Of a stretch of DNA of 64,000 bases, positions 1 to 7,796 are shown in pieces. The DNA is from Polymorphobacter_B sp038225475 (GTDB lineage Bacteria > Pseudomonadota > Alphaproteobacteria > Sphingomonadales > Sphingomonadaceae): assembly GCA_038225475.1 (NCBI GenBank), contig JBBRRA010000002.1:1-64000 (forward strand). Reading direction: 5' to 3'. The position numbers and the translations under genes are program-made. Positions within the stretch are counted from its first letter, which is position 1. The number at the start of each line of letters is the position of its first letter. Under the pieces are notes generated by a model that searched no databases, was not told the origin of the DNA, and saw only the letters and a program-made list of their open reading frames with translations.

Positions 1-389
1 CCGCGATAGATTTGGTCGTTCGGCCCGATATAGCGCGCGCGGTAGTTGCCGCGACGATAATGATCGTCGGGATACCAGTTGCCGCCTGCATACTGACCAC
101 CGCGCTGGGAATTATAGCCTTGGTTGCCATAGCCTTGGTTGCCATAGCCCCGGTTATCATTACCGCGACGATCGCCGTCGCGGTGGTCGTGATCACGCTG
201 ATCGGCGTCACGATGGTCGCCGTCGCGGCGGTCGCCGTCGCGATGGTCGCCATCACGATGGTCGCCGTCGTGGTTGTCTTGATACTGCGCCTGATGATAG
301 CCGTTGGCCGGAGCCCAGGCCGGCGGATCGGCAAGCACGGGGCCCGCCAGCAAAGTCGCCGCAGCGGCGGCAAGCAAATAAGTTCGCAT
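1..389 (-). CDS. RcnB-like secreted protein, 3' end cut by window edge
   Basis: The gene reads leftward from an ATG at 389 and leaves the window still open. A signal peptide is clear (MRTYLLAAAAATLLAGPVLA, cleavage after residue 20). It is followed by a low-complexity stretch of five-residue units of the type HRDGD, then GYGNQ units, then a Trp/Tyr-rich segment (NWYPDDHYR, YIGPND). This layout matches RcnB-family periplasmic proteins, named for a nickel/cobalt homeostasis role in E. coli; in alphaproteobacteria the function is mostly unknown. A Shine-Dalgarno AAGGA lies 7 bases before the ATG. The His/Asp-rich repeats could bind metal, which is inference. Confidence 0.7.
   Translation of the reverse strand, partial: MRTYLLAAAAATLLAGPVLADPPAWAPANGYHQAQYQDNHDGDHRDGDHRDGDRRDGDHRDADQRDHDHRDGDRRGNDNRGYGNQGYGNQGYNSQRGGQYAGGNWYPDDHYRRGNYRARYIGPNDQIYR
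118..276 (-). repeat. 15-bp imperfect tandem repeats inside the RcnB-like gene
   Basis: Two in-frame repeat blocks encode five-residue units. One block (about 172-276) codes for H/R-R-D-G-D units and the other (about 118-160) for G-Y-G-N-Q units. The unit length of 15 bp keeps the frame, so copy-number change would alter protein length without breaking it. Confidence 0.7.
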
Positions 390-517
390 CGGTCGTTCCT
401 TCGTCTAGATCACGTGGTGCTCGATTAAGCGCGGCACGATGAACGCACTGTTGCCGCCGTGATCCGCTAGAAACAGCAGAACGAACGGATCGTTCCGCGT
501 GCACAAGGGACTGGGCA

Positions 518-715
518 ATGGATATCGATGACTTGCCGCAACGCCGCCCCGGCCACAGCGTGGACTTGCTCGCCAAAGACGATCTCGATCGACTTTCGGT
601 GACCGAACTCGAAGCGCGGATCGTGACGCTCGAGGCCGAACTTGTTCGCACCCGCGCCAAACTCGATGGTGCGACCAAGTTCCGCAGCGCCGCCGACGGA
701 CTATTCCGCCGCTAG
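518..715 (+). CDS. DUF1192 family protein
   Basis: A 65-residue acidic protein. It matches the small alphaproteobacterial DUF1192 family in size and in the pattern DDLDRLSVTELEARI followed by a short coiled-coil-like helix (LEAELVRTRAKLD). The function of the family is unknown. The start ATG is preceded by AAGGGA. It lies 60 bp upstream of an acyl-CoA dehydrogenase gene on the same strand, with a palindromic element in between, so co-transcription is uncertain. No membrane segment or signal peptide is visible. Confidence 0.75.
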   Translation: MDIDDLPQRRPGHSVDLLAKDDLDRLSVTELEARIVTLEAELVRTRAKLDGATKFRSAADGLFRR

Positions 716-730
716 GGGGTTGCCGCTGGC

Positions 731-746
731 TGACGTTAACGTAAAG
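731..746. promoter_or_regulatory. LiuR-like palindrome before the acyl-CoA dehydrogenase pair
   Basis: TGACGTTAACGTAAAG has a perfect 10-bp core ACGTTAACGT and flanks that resemble TTTACGT...ACGTAAA operators ascribed to MerR-family LiuR regulators of acyl-CoA and branched-chain amino acid catabolism. It sits 30 bp upstream of the first dehydrogenase start. The assignment to a regulator is inference. Confidence 0.4.
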
Positions 747-775
747 TGGCTGGAACGACGCTTTGGGGAGCGCAG

Positions 776-1876
776 ATGAATTTCGACTTTGCCGATGACG
801 CCAAGGAACTGCGCGACTCGGCGCGGCGCTTTTTTGACGAACGCGCCGGGCCTGCGGTGGCGCGGCGCGCGATGAACGGCGATGCGCCGTTCGACGCCGA
901 ACTCTGGCGTGCCGTCGTCGATCTGGGCTGGACCGCCGCGCGCGTGCCCGAGGCGCATGGCGGCGTCGGGCTGTCGTCGGAGGCGGCATGCGTACTGGCG
1001 GAAGAGGCAGGGCGCAGCCTTGCACCGGTGCCGCTGATTTCCACGCTGGCCGCGACCGAGGCGTTGCTGCTCGCCGGTACCGAAGCACAGCAGGCGCGCT
1101 GGCTGCCCGGCATCGCCGATGGGTCGGTGATCGCCGTGACCGGCTGGGCCGAAGGCGATGCCGCTGCGCCGCTCAACCCGCGCACGGCAGTTACCGACGG
1201 CAAGCTGACCGGCGTCAAGGTCCCGATCGCCGACCTGCTCGGTGCTCATCTCGCGATCGTCACGGCGCGCGGCCCCGACGGCGCGCAGTTGTATCTTGTC
1301 GACTTGGGCGCACCCGGCGTCCGCGTCGCGCCGGTGGCCACGCTCGACCTCGTGCGCCGCCACGGCAGCCTGACGCTCGATGCCGTGCCCGTCGAGGCGC
1401 TCGGTACGCCCGACCAGGCGCAGGACTGGCTCGACCGTGCCGCGGTGCTGGGCGCGTTCGAGGCGATCGGTACTGCCAATGCGGCGATGGAAATGACCGT
1501 CGCCTATGCCAAGGACCGGGTCGCGTTCGGCCAGAAGATCGGCCGGTATCAGGGCGTCAAACACAAGTGCGCCGACATGTATATCAAGCTCGAACTTGCC
1601 CGCGCGCACGCGTTGCACGGCGCATGGGCGATGGGTGCCGACGCAGCCGAACTGCGCCAAGCCGCAAGTGCGGCGCGCGTCGCGGCGCTCGATGCGTTGA
1701 GCTTCACCGCCGAGGAAGCCGTGCAGCTGCACGGCGGCATCGGTTTCACCTGGGAAAGCGACTGCCAATTCTATTACCGCCGCAACCGTGCGCTAGTCGC
1801 CGCGCTCGGGTCGCGCAGCTTTTGGGCCGACCGGCTGGTCCGCAGCCTTGAACAGCGTAACCGGGCGGCGGCATAG
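776..1876 (+). CDS. acyl-CoA dehydrogenase family protein (short form)
   Basis: A 366-residue flavoprotein of the acyl-CoA dehydrogenase family, expected to oxidise an acyl-CoA at the alpha-beta bond and pass electrons to ETF. The N-terminal helical domain (FADDAKELRDSARRFF) and the C-terminal signature AVQLHGGIGFTWE near residue 320 are visible. The ATG at 776 is chosen because GGGGAG lies 5 bases upstream and the protein then starts as family members do; an earlier in-frame codon at 746 adds ten unrelated residues. It is followed after 28 bp by a second dehydrogenase. Such pairs often act as a heteromeric enzyme or in one pathway, for example steroid or branched acyl chains. The substrate cannot be told from sequence. 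Confidence 0.85.
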   Translation: MNFDFADDAKELRDSARRFFDERAGPAVARRAMNGDAPFDAELWRAVVDLGWTAARVPEAHGGVGLSSEAACVLAEEAGRSLAPVPLISTLAATEALLLAGTEAQQARWLPGIADGSVIAVTGWAEGDAAAPLNPRTAVTDGKLTGVKVPIADLLGAHLAIVTARGPDGAQLYLVDLGAPGVRVAPVATLDLVRRHGSLTLDAVPVEALGTPDQAQDWLDRAAVLGAFEAIGTANAAMEMTVAYAKDRVAFGQKIGRYQGVKHKCADMYIKLELARAHALHGAWAMGADAAELRQAASAARVAALDALSFTAEEAVQLHGGIGFTWESDCQFYYRRNRALVAALGSRSFWADRLVRSLEQRNRAAA

Positions 1877-1904
1877 CCGCAGCTGCCAAAAAGGGAATTT
1901 GAAG

Positions 1905-3125
1905 ATGGACTTCAACGACACCGCCCCCGAGGCTGCCTATCGCGCGCAGGTCCGCAGCTGGCTCGATTCGAATGCTGCCGAATACCGGACGCCGCCGGCG
2001 CAGCCATGGCCGCTCGATGAGTTCGTCACGCGGTCGAAGGCATGGCAGGCGAAGAAGCATGCCGCAGGCTATGTCGGCATCACTTGGCCCAAATCGATGG
2101 GCGGCCAAGGCCTCAGCCCGATGCACCAGATTATCTATAATCAGGAGGAGAGCCGCGGCCATGCGCCGACAGGGCTGTACTCGATCGGGCTCGGCATGTG
2201 CATCCCGACCGTTTTCACGCATGGCTCCCCGGAAGTCATCGACCGCTATGTCGCCAAGGCGCTCGTCGGCGAGGAAGTCTGGTGCCAGCTATTCTCCGAG
2301 CCCGCCGCCGGGTCGGATCTGGCCGGCATCCGCACGCGCGCGGTCAGGGACGGTGACGATTGGGTCATCGACGGTCAAAAAGTCTGGACGTCGTTCGCGC
2401 ACAAGTCCGATTTCGGCATCGTGGTTTGCCGCACCGACCCCACTGCGCCCAAGCACAAGGGGCTGTCGATGTTCATCGTCGACATGCACGCGCCCGGCAT
2501 GGAAGTGCGCCAGATCAAGCAGATGTCGGGCAACAGCGAATTCAACGAGGTGTTCTTCACCGGTGTCCGCGTTCCCGATGCGCATCGGCTCGGCGCGCCC
2601 GGCGACGGTTGGAAGGTTGCGCTGACCACGCTGATGCACGAGCGGCTCGCCGTCGGCGGGAAGCCGCGCCACGCACCGGGCTATGCGACGCTGCTCGATC
2701 TGGCGCGCCGCACTGATACCGACCGCGGTCCCGCGATCGAACAGAGCGACGTGCGCGGTCGGATCGCCGCGACATATATTGCCGACGAGGGCATCAAGCT
2801 GACGCAGATGCGCGCGTTGTCGGCGCTGTCGCAGGGCCATATGCCCGGACCGGAGCAGTCGATCAGCAAGGTCGTGATTGCCAAGACGATGCAGGAAATG
2901 TCGGCATTTGCGCTCGATATGGCCGAAGCCAGCGGTTTCCTGACCGGCAAAGCCGATGCCGAAGTCGAGAAGCTGCAAGACAGCTACCTGTGGTCGGCGG
3001 GATTGCGGATTGCCGGGGGCACCGACGAAATCCTGCGGAACATCATCGCCGAGCGCGTGCTCGGACTGCCTGGCGACCTGCGGCCCGACAAGGATACGCC
3101 CTTCAATGAGATCAAGGCGTTATAA
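1905..3125 (+). CDS. acyl-CoA dehydrogenase family protein (long form)
   Basis: A 406-residue protein of the acyl-CoA dehydrogenase family. Visible family features are the central substrate/FAD segment (QLFSEPAAGSDLAGIRTRA, about residues 127-145) and the C-terminal GGTDEILRNIIAERVLGLP. The start at 1905 follows AAGGGAATTTGAAG. It lies in tandem with the dehydrogenase at 776-1876 and is probably co-transcribed from a promoter under the palindrome at 731-746. The pair of one short and one longer paralogue is typical of the heteromeric dehydrogenases seen in actinobacterial and proteobacterial steroid or side-chain degradation. No other catabolic gene is adjacent, so the pathway is not resolved. 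Confidence 0.85.
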   Translation: MDFNDTAPEAAYRAQVRSWLDSNAAEYRTPPAQPWPLDEFVTRSKAWQAKKHAAGYVGITWPKSMGGQGLSPMHQIIYNQEESRGHAPTGLYSIGLGMCIPTVFTHGSPEVIDRYVAKALVGEEVWCQLFSEPAAGSDLAGIRTRAVRDGDDWVIDGQKVWTSFAHKSDFGIVVCRTDPTAPKHKGLSMFIVDMHAPGMEVRQIKQMSGNSEFNEVFFTGVRVPDAHRLGAPGDGWKVALTTLMHERLAVGGKPRHAPGYATLLDLARRTDTDRGPAIEQSDVRGRIAATYIADEGIKLTQMRALSALSQGHMPGPEQSISKVVIAKTMQEMSAFALDMAEASGFLTGKADAEVEKLQDSYLWSAGLRIAGGTDEILRNIIAERVLGLPGDLRPDKDTPFNEIKAL

Positions 3126-3210
3126 ATCTTAGTTAATATCGATAAATCATATTGTACGCTAAGTTAAAATGTCTTAGGAGCTCGTCCACAGGTTTTGTGG
3201 GGCAGTCCAG

Positions 3211-3927
3211 ATGCATTTTTCCGAGGCAGTGTTTATTGCGGCGCTGATTTCGGCGAGCCCGTCGCTCGCCGTAAATTTGATCACCAACGGCAGTTTCGAA
3301 AACGGGTTCACCGGGTTCACGCACGTCAATTCGGCGGGGCTAAGCAATCCGGCGATCGTTATCACTTACGGCAGCACCGCCAGCTATGCTGGTGGCGGTG
3401 CCTATGGCGAAGCGATTACGCCCGATTCGGCTGCGAGCGCCGATCCCGACGCGGTCGGCACGCACGCCGCGTATTTCGTCGATGACTCGGCCAACGGCGA
3501 AGCACTGCAGCAACTGACGCTGCTACAGCCCGGCAATTATGAAATCGGGTTCAGCGCCTATCTTCCGCAAAACGGCTTCAACAACGCCAAGGACGCCACC
3601 TTCTCAGGATCGATCATCGGCGTCACGCTGGCCAATTTCCGATTGTCGACCGGCACGGCAAAAACGTGGTTGAACTATAACGGCGTCGCGCAGGTGGTTA
3701 CCGCAGGCTACTATCGGACGTCGTTCGATTTTACCTCGAACGGCGCGTACGCCAAGGACGTCGTGATCGACCAGGTCTATGTCGTTCCGACCGAGCGGAC
3801 TGCGTCCGTCGTGCTCGGGCCGCCAACCGTCGCCGTGCCGGAACCTGCAACCTGGGCGCTGTTGCTTGCTGGCTTCGCCATGGTCGGCGTCGCTGCTCGG
3901 CGGCGTCGGATCACGGTCGCCGCCTGA
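3211..3927 (+). CDS. PEPxxWA-CTERM sorting domain protein
   Basis: A 238-residue secreted protein. The N-terminus is hydrophobic (FIAALISASPSLA) and fits a short signal peptide. The body has a carbohydrate-binding-like beta sandwich look, starting NLITNGSFENG. The C-terminus carries PEPATWALLLAGFAMVG followed by a run of arginines, which is the PEPxxWA-CTERM signal cleaved by exosortase in exopolysaccharide-producing sphingomonads. It is expected to be processed and displayed at the cell surface or in the EPS matrix. The upstream 85 bp is AT-rich and holds no clear Shine-Dalgarno, so the start is uncertain: ATG at 3211 or GTG at 3229. It shares architecture and the NLxTNGxFE start of the mature part with the gene at 33912-34643. 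Confidence 0.85.
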   Translation: MHFSEAVFIAALISASPSLAVNLITNGSFENGFTGFTHVNSAGLSNPAIVITYGSTASYAGGGAYGEAITPDSAASADPDAVGTHAAYFVDDSANGEALQQLTLLQPGNYEIGFSAYLPQNGFNNAKDATFSGSIIGVTLANFRLSTGTAKTWLNYNGVAQVVTAGYYRTSFDFTSNGAYAKDVVIDQVYVVPTERTASVVLGPPTVAVPEPATWALLLAGFAMVGVAARRRRITVAA

Positions 3928-3933
3928 CGCGCG

Positions 3934-4671
3934 TCACTCCTCCTCGAATACCGTCAATTTGCTTCGCAGGCGGCCCAGCGCTGCTTTCTTGATCTGGCAA
4001 ACGCGTGCTGCACCGACGTCGAGGACAAGGCCGATCTCCTCGAGGTTGAGTTCCTCGACATAGTAAAGCTGCAGGACCATCGCCTCGCGCTCGGGCAGCC
4101 CTGCCATCGCACCGGCGATCGCGCGTTTGAGGTCCGAGCGTGCCAGCGTGTCGAACGCGTTTGGCGTGTCGTCGGCGAACCAGTCGCTGTGGTCCGAATA
4201 GACGTCATCGATCGACTCGTAGCGGATCGCATGTGTCGCTGCGGCCGCGGTCCGATATGCCGCGACCGTCAACTCAAGCTGCCCGGCCATTTCGGCATCG
4301 GTCGGCGGGCGCCCCAACAGCCCCTCGAGCACGCTTTTCGCCTCGCCGAATTCGCGGCGGCGTTTGATTGCGCTGCGCACGAGCGTAGCGCTTTTGCGAA
4401 GCTGGTCGATCATCGAGCCCCGAACGCGCACCGTCGCATAGGTCGCGAAAGCCGCCGAGCCGCGATCCTCGAACGCGCGCGATGCCTCGATCAGCGCAAT
4501 CATGCCGATCTGTACCGGATCCTCGACATCGATCGCGGTCGAGACTCGCGCATGCACGTGCCACGCGATCTTGCGGACTAGCCCGAGGTGACTTTGCACT
4601 AGCGCTTCGGGATCGGTCGTGGCCCGGCGAACCGGTGCGTACATCGCTCCACTGGCAAGGCGCGCGTCCAT
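3934..4671 (-). CDS. fliA: RNA polymerase sigma-28 factor for flagellar genes
   Basis: A 245-residue sigma-70-family protein with region 2 (HLGLVRKIAWHVHARV ... RVRGSMIDQLRKS, residues about 28-95) and a C-terminal region 4 helix-turn-helix (LNLEEIGLVLDVGAARVCQI, about 209-228). The segment RGSMIDQLR is typical of FliA. It directs transcription of late flagellar genes and is held inactive by FlgM. It is the last gene of the leftward flagellar operon. Its ATG overlaps the flhA stop codon by one base (TAATG), which implies translational coupling. Having both FliA and its anti-sigma FlgM (7780-8061) in one predicted operon is worth noting. Confidence 0.9.
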   Translation of the reverse strand: MDARLASGAMYAPVRRATTDPEALVQSHLGLVRKIAWHVHARVSTAIDVEDPVQIGMIALIEASRAFEDRGSAAFATYATVRVRGSMIDQLRKSATLVRSAIKRRREFGEAKSVLEGLLGRPPTDAEMAGQLELTVAAYRTAAAATHAIRYESIDDVYSDHSDWFADDTPNAFDTLARSDLKRAIAGAMAGLPEREAMVLQLYYVEELNLEEIGLVLDVGAARVCQIKKAALGRLRSKLTVFEEE

Positions 4672-6746
4672 TATTGGGCTCCTGTTTCAGGGGATGTACC
4701 ACCGACCACTGCGGTCATTTCGACCGTCTTGGTGTCGGGGATTTCGGTGAACGCGATCACCGCGCAATCGGGTAGGGCCCCGCGCAGCAGGCGCCACAGC
4801 GGACGTCGCAGCTGCGGCGTGGTGATCACTGCAAATCGCGAGGCGGCGGCAATCAGCGGTGCCGCGGCGTCCTGCACCGCCTCGACCACCCGGCTGCCGA
4901 GCGCAGGGTCGAATGGATAGGGACCGCCGCCCGAATTGCGGACCGCCTGGCCGAGCAAATCTTCAAGCTCGGTTGCAAAGCCGATCGCAAGGAGCGGATC
5001 GCGGATGCCGCACAATGTCTGGACGATCGCCCCGCCAAGCCCACCACGCACCAGCTCGGTCAACTCGGCTGGATCCTGCGTTCGCGCTGCCACCGCTGCG
5101 AGACTGGTTATCGTCCGGCGCAAATCGCGGATCGGCACGCGCTCTTCGAGCAGTCGCTGGAGCACAGTAGTAACCGTGGCTAGGCTGAGCAGCTTGGGAA
5201 CCATCCCCGCGACCAGCTGCGGGTGCGCCGCGGCAAGCGTGTCGAGCAGCGCCTGCACCTCGTCCTGCCCCAGAAGCAGGTGTGCCTGCTGACCGAGGAC
5301 ATGGTTGAGATGTGTACCGATCACCGTCGCCGGATCGACGACGGTATAGCCGGCTGCGATCGCGAGATCGCGTTCCTCGGGGGCTATCCAGCGCGCCGCC
5401 AGCCCGAAGCTGGGGTCGCGCACCGCGCGTCCGGGAACCGCGACGTCGATCGGCCCCGCCTCGAGCGCGAGCAGGTCGTCGGGAAACACTTCGTCCTCAC
5501 CCAGCACGACGCCGTCGATCAGAATGCGGTAGGTAAACGGCGGCAACGCGATGTCGTCGCGGACACGCACCATCGGCACGACGAAACCAAGCTCCTTCGA
5601 CAATTGCCGGCGAATCCCGGTGATCCGCGCCATCAGCGGGCCGGGGGAGCCGCCCCGCGCCTCGACCAGCCCGATCAGGCCGTACCCAAGCTCGAGCCCG
5701 GCGCTCGTGGTGTCGGCGACATCGCGCCATTCGATCGCCGCGTCGACTGCGGGAAGCGATATGGCGACTGGTACGGGCGCGACCGGCGTGCGCAACTTCC
5801 ACGCAAGCCCTCCCGCGATCGCAGCCGCGCCGAGCAGCACGAGATGCGGCATTCCCGGCAGCAACCCGAGCAGTCCGAGCACCCCCGCCACCGGCGTCCA
5901 CGCTCGCGGCGACGCGAACTGGCTTGCCACCTGCCCCGCCAGATCGAGCGTCGAGGACACCCGCGTCACGATCATCGCCGCCGCGATCGACAGCAGCAGC
6001 GCCGGGATTTGCGCCACCAGCCCATCGCCGATCGCGAGCAGCAGATAGATCGACGCCGCATCGGTCAGGCTGAGGCCGTGGCGGAAGATGCCTAGGATCA
6101 GCCCGCCCGCAATGTTGATGCCCAATACAAGCAGACCCGCGACCGCGTCGCCCTTCACAAACTTCGACGCACCGTCCATCGAGCCGTAAAAATCGGCCTC
6201 GGTGGCGACGTCGGCGCGGCGCGTGCGAGCCTCATCGGCGGTGAGCAGCCCGGCGTTGAGGTCGGCATCGATCGCCATCTGCTTGCCGGGCATCGCATCC
6301 AGCGTAAACCGAGCGGAAACCTCCGACACGCGCCCCGCGCCCTTGGTGACCACGACCAGGTTGATGATCAGCAGGATCGCAAACACGAACAGCCCGACGA
6401 CATAGTCGCCGCCGATCAGGAATTTACCGAATGCCTCGATGACATGCCCCGCCGCAGCCGTTCCCTGATGGCCGTTTACCAGCACAACGCGCGTCGAGGC
6501 GACGTTCAGCGCCAGTCGGAGCAACGTCGCAAACAACAGCACACTGGGGAACGACGAGAAATCGAGCGGGCGCTGCGTATTGATCGCCACCATCAACACC
6601 GCGAGCGAAATCATGATATTGGCGACGAAGAACACGTCGAGCAGTATCGGTGGCACTGGCACCACGAGCAACATTACCAGCGTCAGGATCGCCAGGGGCA
6701 GCAACGCCGCCCCCGGCTTGAACCGCGCGAGGCTCAACGCCGCCAT
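4671..6746 (-). CDS. flhA: flagellar type III export gate protein FlhA
   Basis: A 691-residue inner-membrane protein with eight predicted membrane segments in the N-terminal half (residues about 15-320) and a large cytosolic domain. The family signature RLALNVASTRVVL lies at about 77-89 and the FHIPEP region VTKGAGRVSEVSARFTLDAM follows at about 135-155. FlhA forms the nonameric ring of the export gate and docks substrate-chaperone complexes. The ATG at 6746 overlaps the upstream TGA by one base; a TTG one codon earlier is less likely. It lies between a transglycosylase gene and fliA in the flgA operon. flhB and the other gate genes are not in the window. Confidence 0.95.
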   Translation of the reverse strand: MAALSLARFKPGAALLPLAILTLVMLLVVPVPPILLDVFFVANIMISLAVLMVAINTQRPLDFSSFPSVLLFATLLRLALNVASTRVVLVNGHQGTAAAGHVIEAFGKFLIGGDYVVGLFVFAILLIINLVVVTKGAGRVSEVSARFTLDAMPGKQMAIDADLNAGLLTADEARTRRADVATEADFYGSMDGASKFVKGDAVAGLLVLGINIAGGLILGIFRHGLSLTDAASIYLLLAIGDGLVAQIPALLLSIAAAMIVTRVSSTLDLAGQVASQFASPRAWTPVAGVLGLLGLLPGMPHLVLLGAAAIAGGLAWKLRTPVAPVPVAISLPAVDAAIEWRDVADTTSAGLELGYGLIGLVEARGGSPGPLMARITGIRRQLSKELGFVVPMVRVRDDIALPPFTYRILIDGVVLGEDEVFPDDLLALEAGPIDVAVPGRAVRDPSFGLAARWIAPEERDLAIAAGYTVVDPATVIGTHLNHVLGQQAHLLLGQDEVQALLDTLAAAHPQLVAGMVPKLLSLATVTTVLQRLLEERVPIRDLRRTITSLAAVAARTQDPAELTELVRGGLGGAIVQTLCGIRDPLLAIGFATELEDLLGQAVRNSGGGPYPFDPALGSRVVEAVQDAAAPLIAAASRFAVITTPQLRRPLWRLLRGALPDCAVIAFTEIPDTKTVEMTAVVGGTSPETGAQ

Positions 6747-7447
6747 CAAATGCTGATTTCGGCAAGCTGGAGATAGGCGAGCCGTGCCGACTGCGGCGCG
6801 GGCGGCAGCGCGGCAACGCGGACCGGCAAATTATTGCCGCTGATCGGCAAGGCCGTGCCGCCGAGCTTTACTGCGAAACGGTCGTAGATCGCTGCGAGCG
6901 ATCGCGGCCTGTCGTCATTCGCGGAAAACACGGCGCGATTGGCATGTGCGGCGGCGGGGGCCAGTGCTGCGCCGCTTGCCGAAGGATCGACGGCGTGCGC
7001 GCGCAGAAAACGCAGCGCGCCCGACGCACCAAGGAAGTGCGCCAGATAAAGGTCGGTCGCGGTTGCCGGGCGTCCAAGCCCCGCCTCGAGGTGCGTTCGG
7101 TTGTCGGCCGCCAGTGCGCCCGCCATTTGCGCCGCCACTTGCGGATTGCGGCGCAAATCGAGCACTGCCGCCTTGGTTGCCGCGTCGGCACCGTGCCGGA
7201 GCGCGGCTGCGGCTTCGCCTAGCCCATAGTCGGCGCCGTGCTTGCGCACGGTGTCAAGCCACGTCGAGGCGGTGAACTGATACAATCCTCGTGCGCTACT
7301 CGTGGCGGCGCGCGCATCGGGATTAAGCCCGCTCTCGAGCTTCGCCTGCGCATAAAGATAGCCGAAATCGACTCCACTTTGCGCCGCAGCAAGCTGTATC
7401 GCCCCTGTGACGGCCGACGTATCTCGAACGATTGCAGATGCTTGCAT
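6746..7447 (-). CDS. SLT-type lytic transglycosylase in the flagellar operon
   Basis: A 233-residue protein with a lysozyme-like soluble lytic transglycosylase domain in its first half. The motif YAQAKLESGLNPDARA, about residues 32-47, contains the expected catalytic Glu, and ARGLYQFTASTW follows. It would cut peptidoglycan strands, most likely so that the flagellar rod can pass through the wall. No signal peptide is visible at the N-terminus (MQASAIVRDTSAVTGA), so export through the flagellar type III apparatus is a reasonable idea. FlgJ in this locus (14360-14629) has no muramidase domain, and this gene could supply that activity. The ATG at 7447 is chosen because AAGGGG lies 5 bases upstream; a GTG at 7453 is the alternative. 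Confidence 0.8.
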   Translation of the reverse strand: MQASAIVRDTSAVTGAIQLAAAQSGVDFGYLYAQAKLESGLNPDARAATSSARGLYQFTASTWLDTVRKHGADYGLGEAAAALRHGADAATKAAVLDLRRNPQVAAQMAGALAADNRTHLEAGLGRPATATDLYLAHFLGASGALRFLRAHAVDPSASGAALAPAAAHANRAVFSANDDRPRSLAAIYDRFAVKLGGTALPISGNNLPVRVAALPPAPQSARLAYLQLAEISI

Positions 7448-7452
7448 TGCCA

Positions 7453-7467
7453 CCCCTTCGCAAGGGG
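7453..7467 (-). promoter_or_regulatory. hairpin covering the transglycosylase ribosome-binding site
   Basis: On the minus strand CCCCTT-GCG-AAGGGG can fold into a 6-bp stem with a 3-base loop. Its 3' arm is the Shine-Dalgarno of the gene at 6746-7447. This could lower initiation unless ribosomes arriving from flgN open it. It is short and lacks a T-run, so it is not a good terminator. Confidence 0.4.
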
Positions 7468-7475
7468 CTCAGCAA

Positions 7476-7796
7476 TTACCGTGCCAGTTGCGTAGGTGCG
7501 CGACCGCTGCGGTTATAACACAGGACCGGCGGCGCCCCCTGCGCGGTGGTAAGCGCACTCAACCGCGCCTCGACATTTGCCATCAGCATGTTGACGCGCG
7601 CCGACGCCAGCGCATTCAGGCCCCGCGCGGCTTCGAGTGCTGCGCGCGGCGGTTGTGGCGCTGTGCGCGCGATATCGAGAGCGGCGAGCTTGGCGGCAGT
7701 CGCAGCCGCGATGACATCGGGCACGCCACCATCGAGCGCCGCCAGCTCGGCGCGCATCGCGGCCAGCAGCGCGTCGAACTCAGTCACTGCTGCCAC
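7476..7796 (-). CDS. flgN: probable flagellar export chaperone FlgN
   Basis: A 106-residue, mostly alpha-helical protein with no signal peptide or membrane segment. The segment ALASARVNMLMANVEARLSAL resembles the C-terminal helix of FlgN, the cytosolic chaperone for the hook-filament junction proteins FlgK and FlgL (both encoded at 14626-17444). Similarity is weak and the call depends on position directly after flgM, as in many flgAMN operons. The likely start is a GTG, at 7796 or 7787, overlapping the end of flgM by 17 or 8 bases. A 28-bp gap holding a hairpin separates it from the transglycosylase gene. Confidence 0.65.
   Translation of the reverse strand: MAAVTEFDALLAAMRAELAALDGGVPDVIAAATAAKLAALDIARTAPQPPRAALEAARGLNALASARVNMLMANVEARLSALTTAQGAPPVLCYNRSGRAPTQLAR

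Noticed and set aside
3200..3215. Sigma-54-like element GGGCAGT-CCAG-ATGCA before the first PEPxxWA-CTERM gene
   Set aside because: The GG and GC spacing fits, but the flanking bases are poor and the element overlaps the likely ATG, so the start point would fall inside the coding region.
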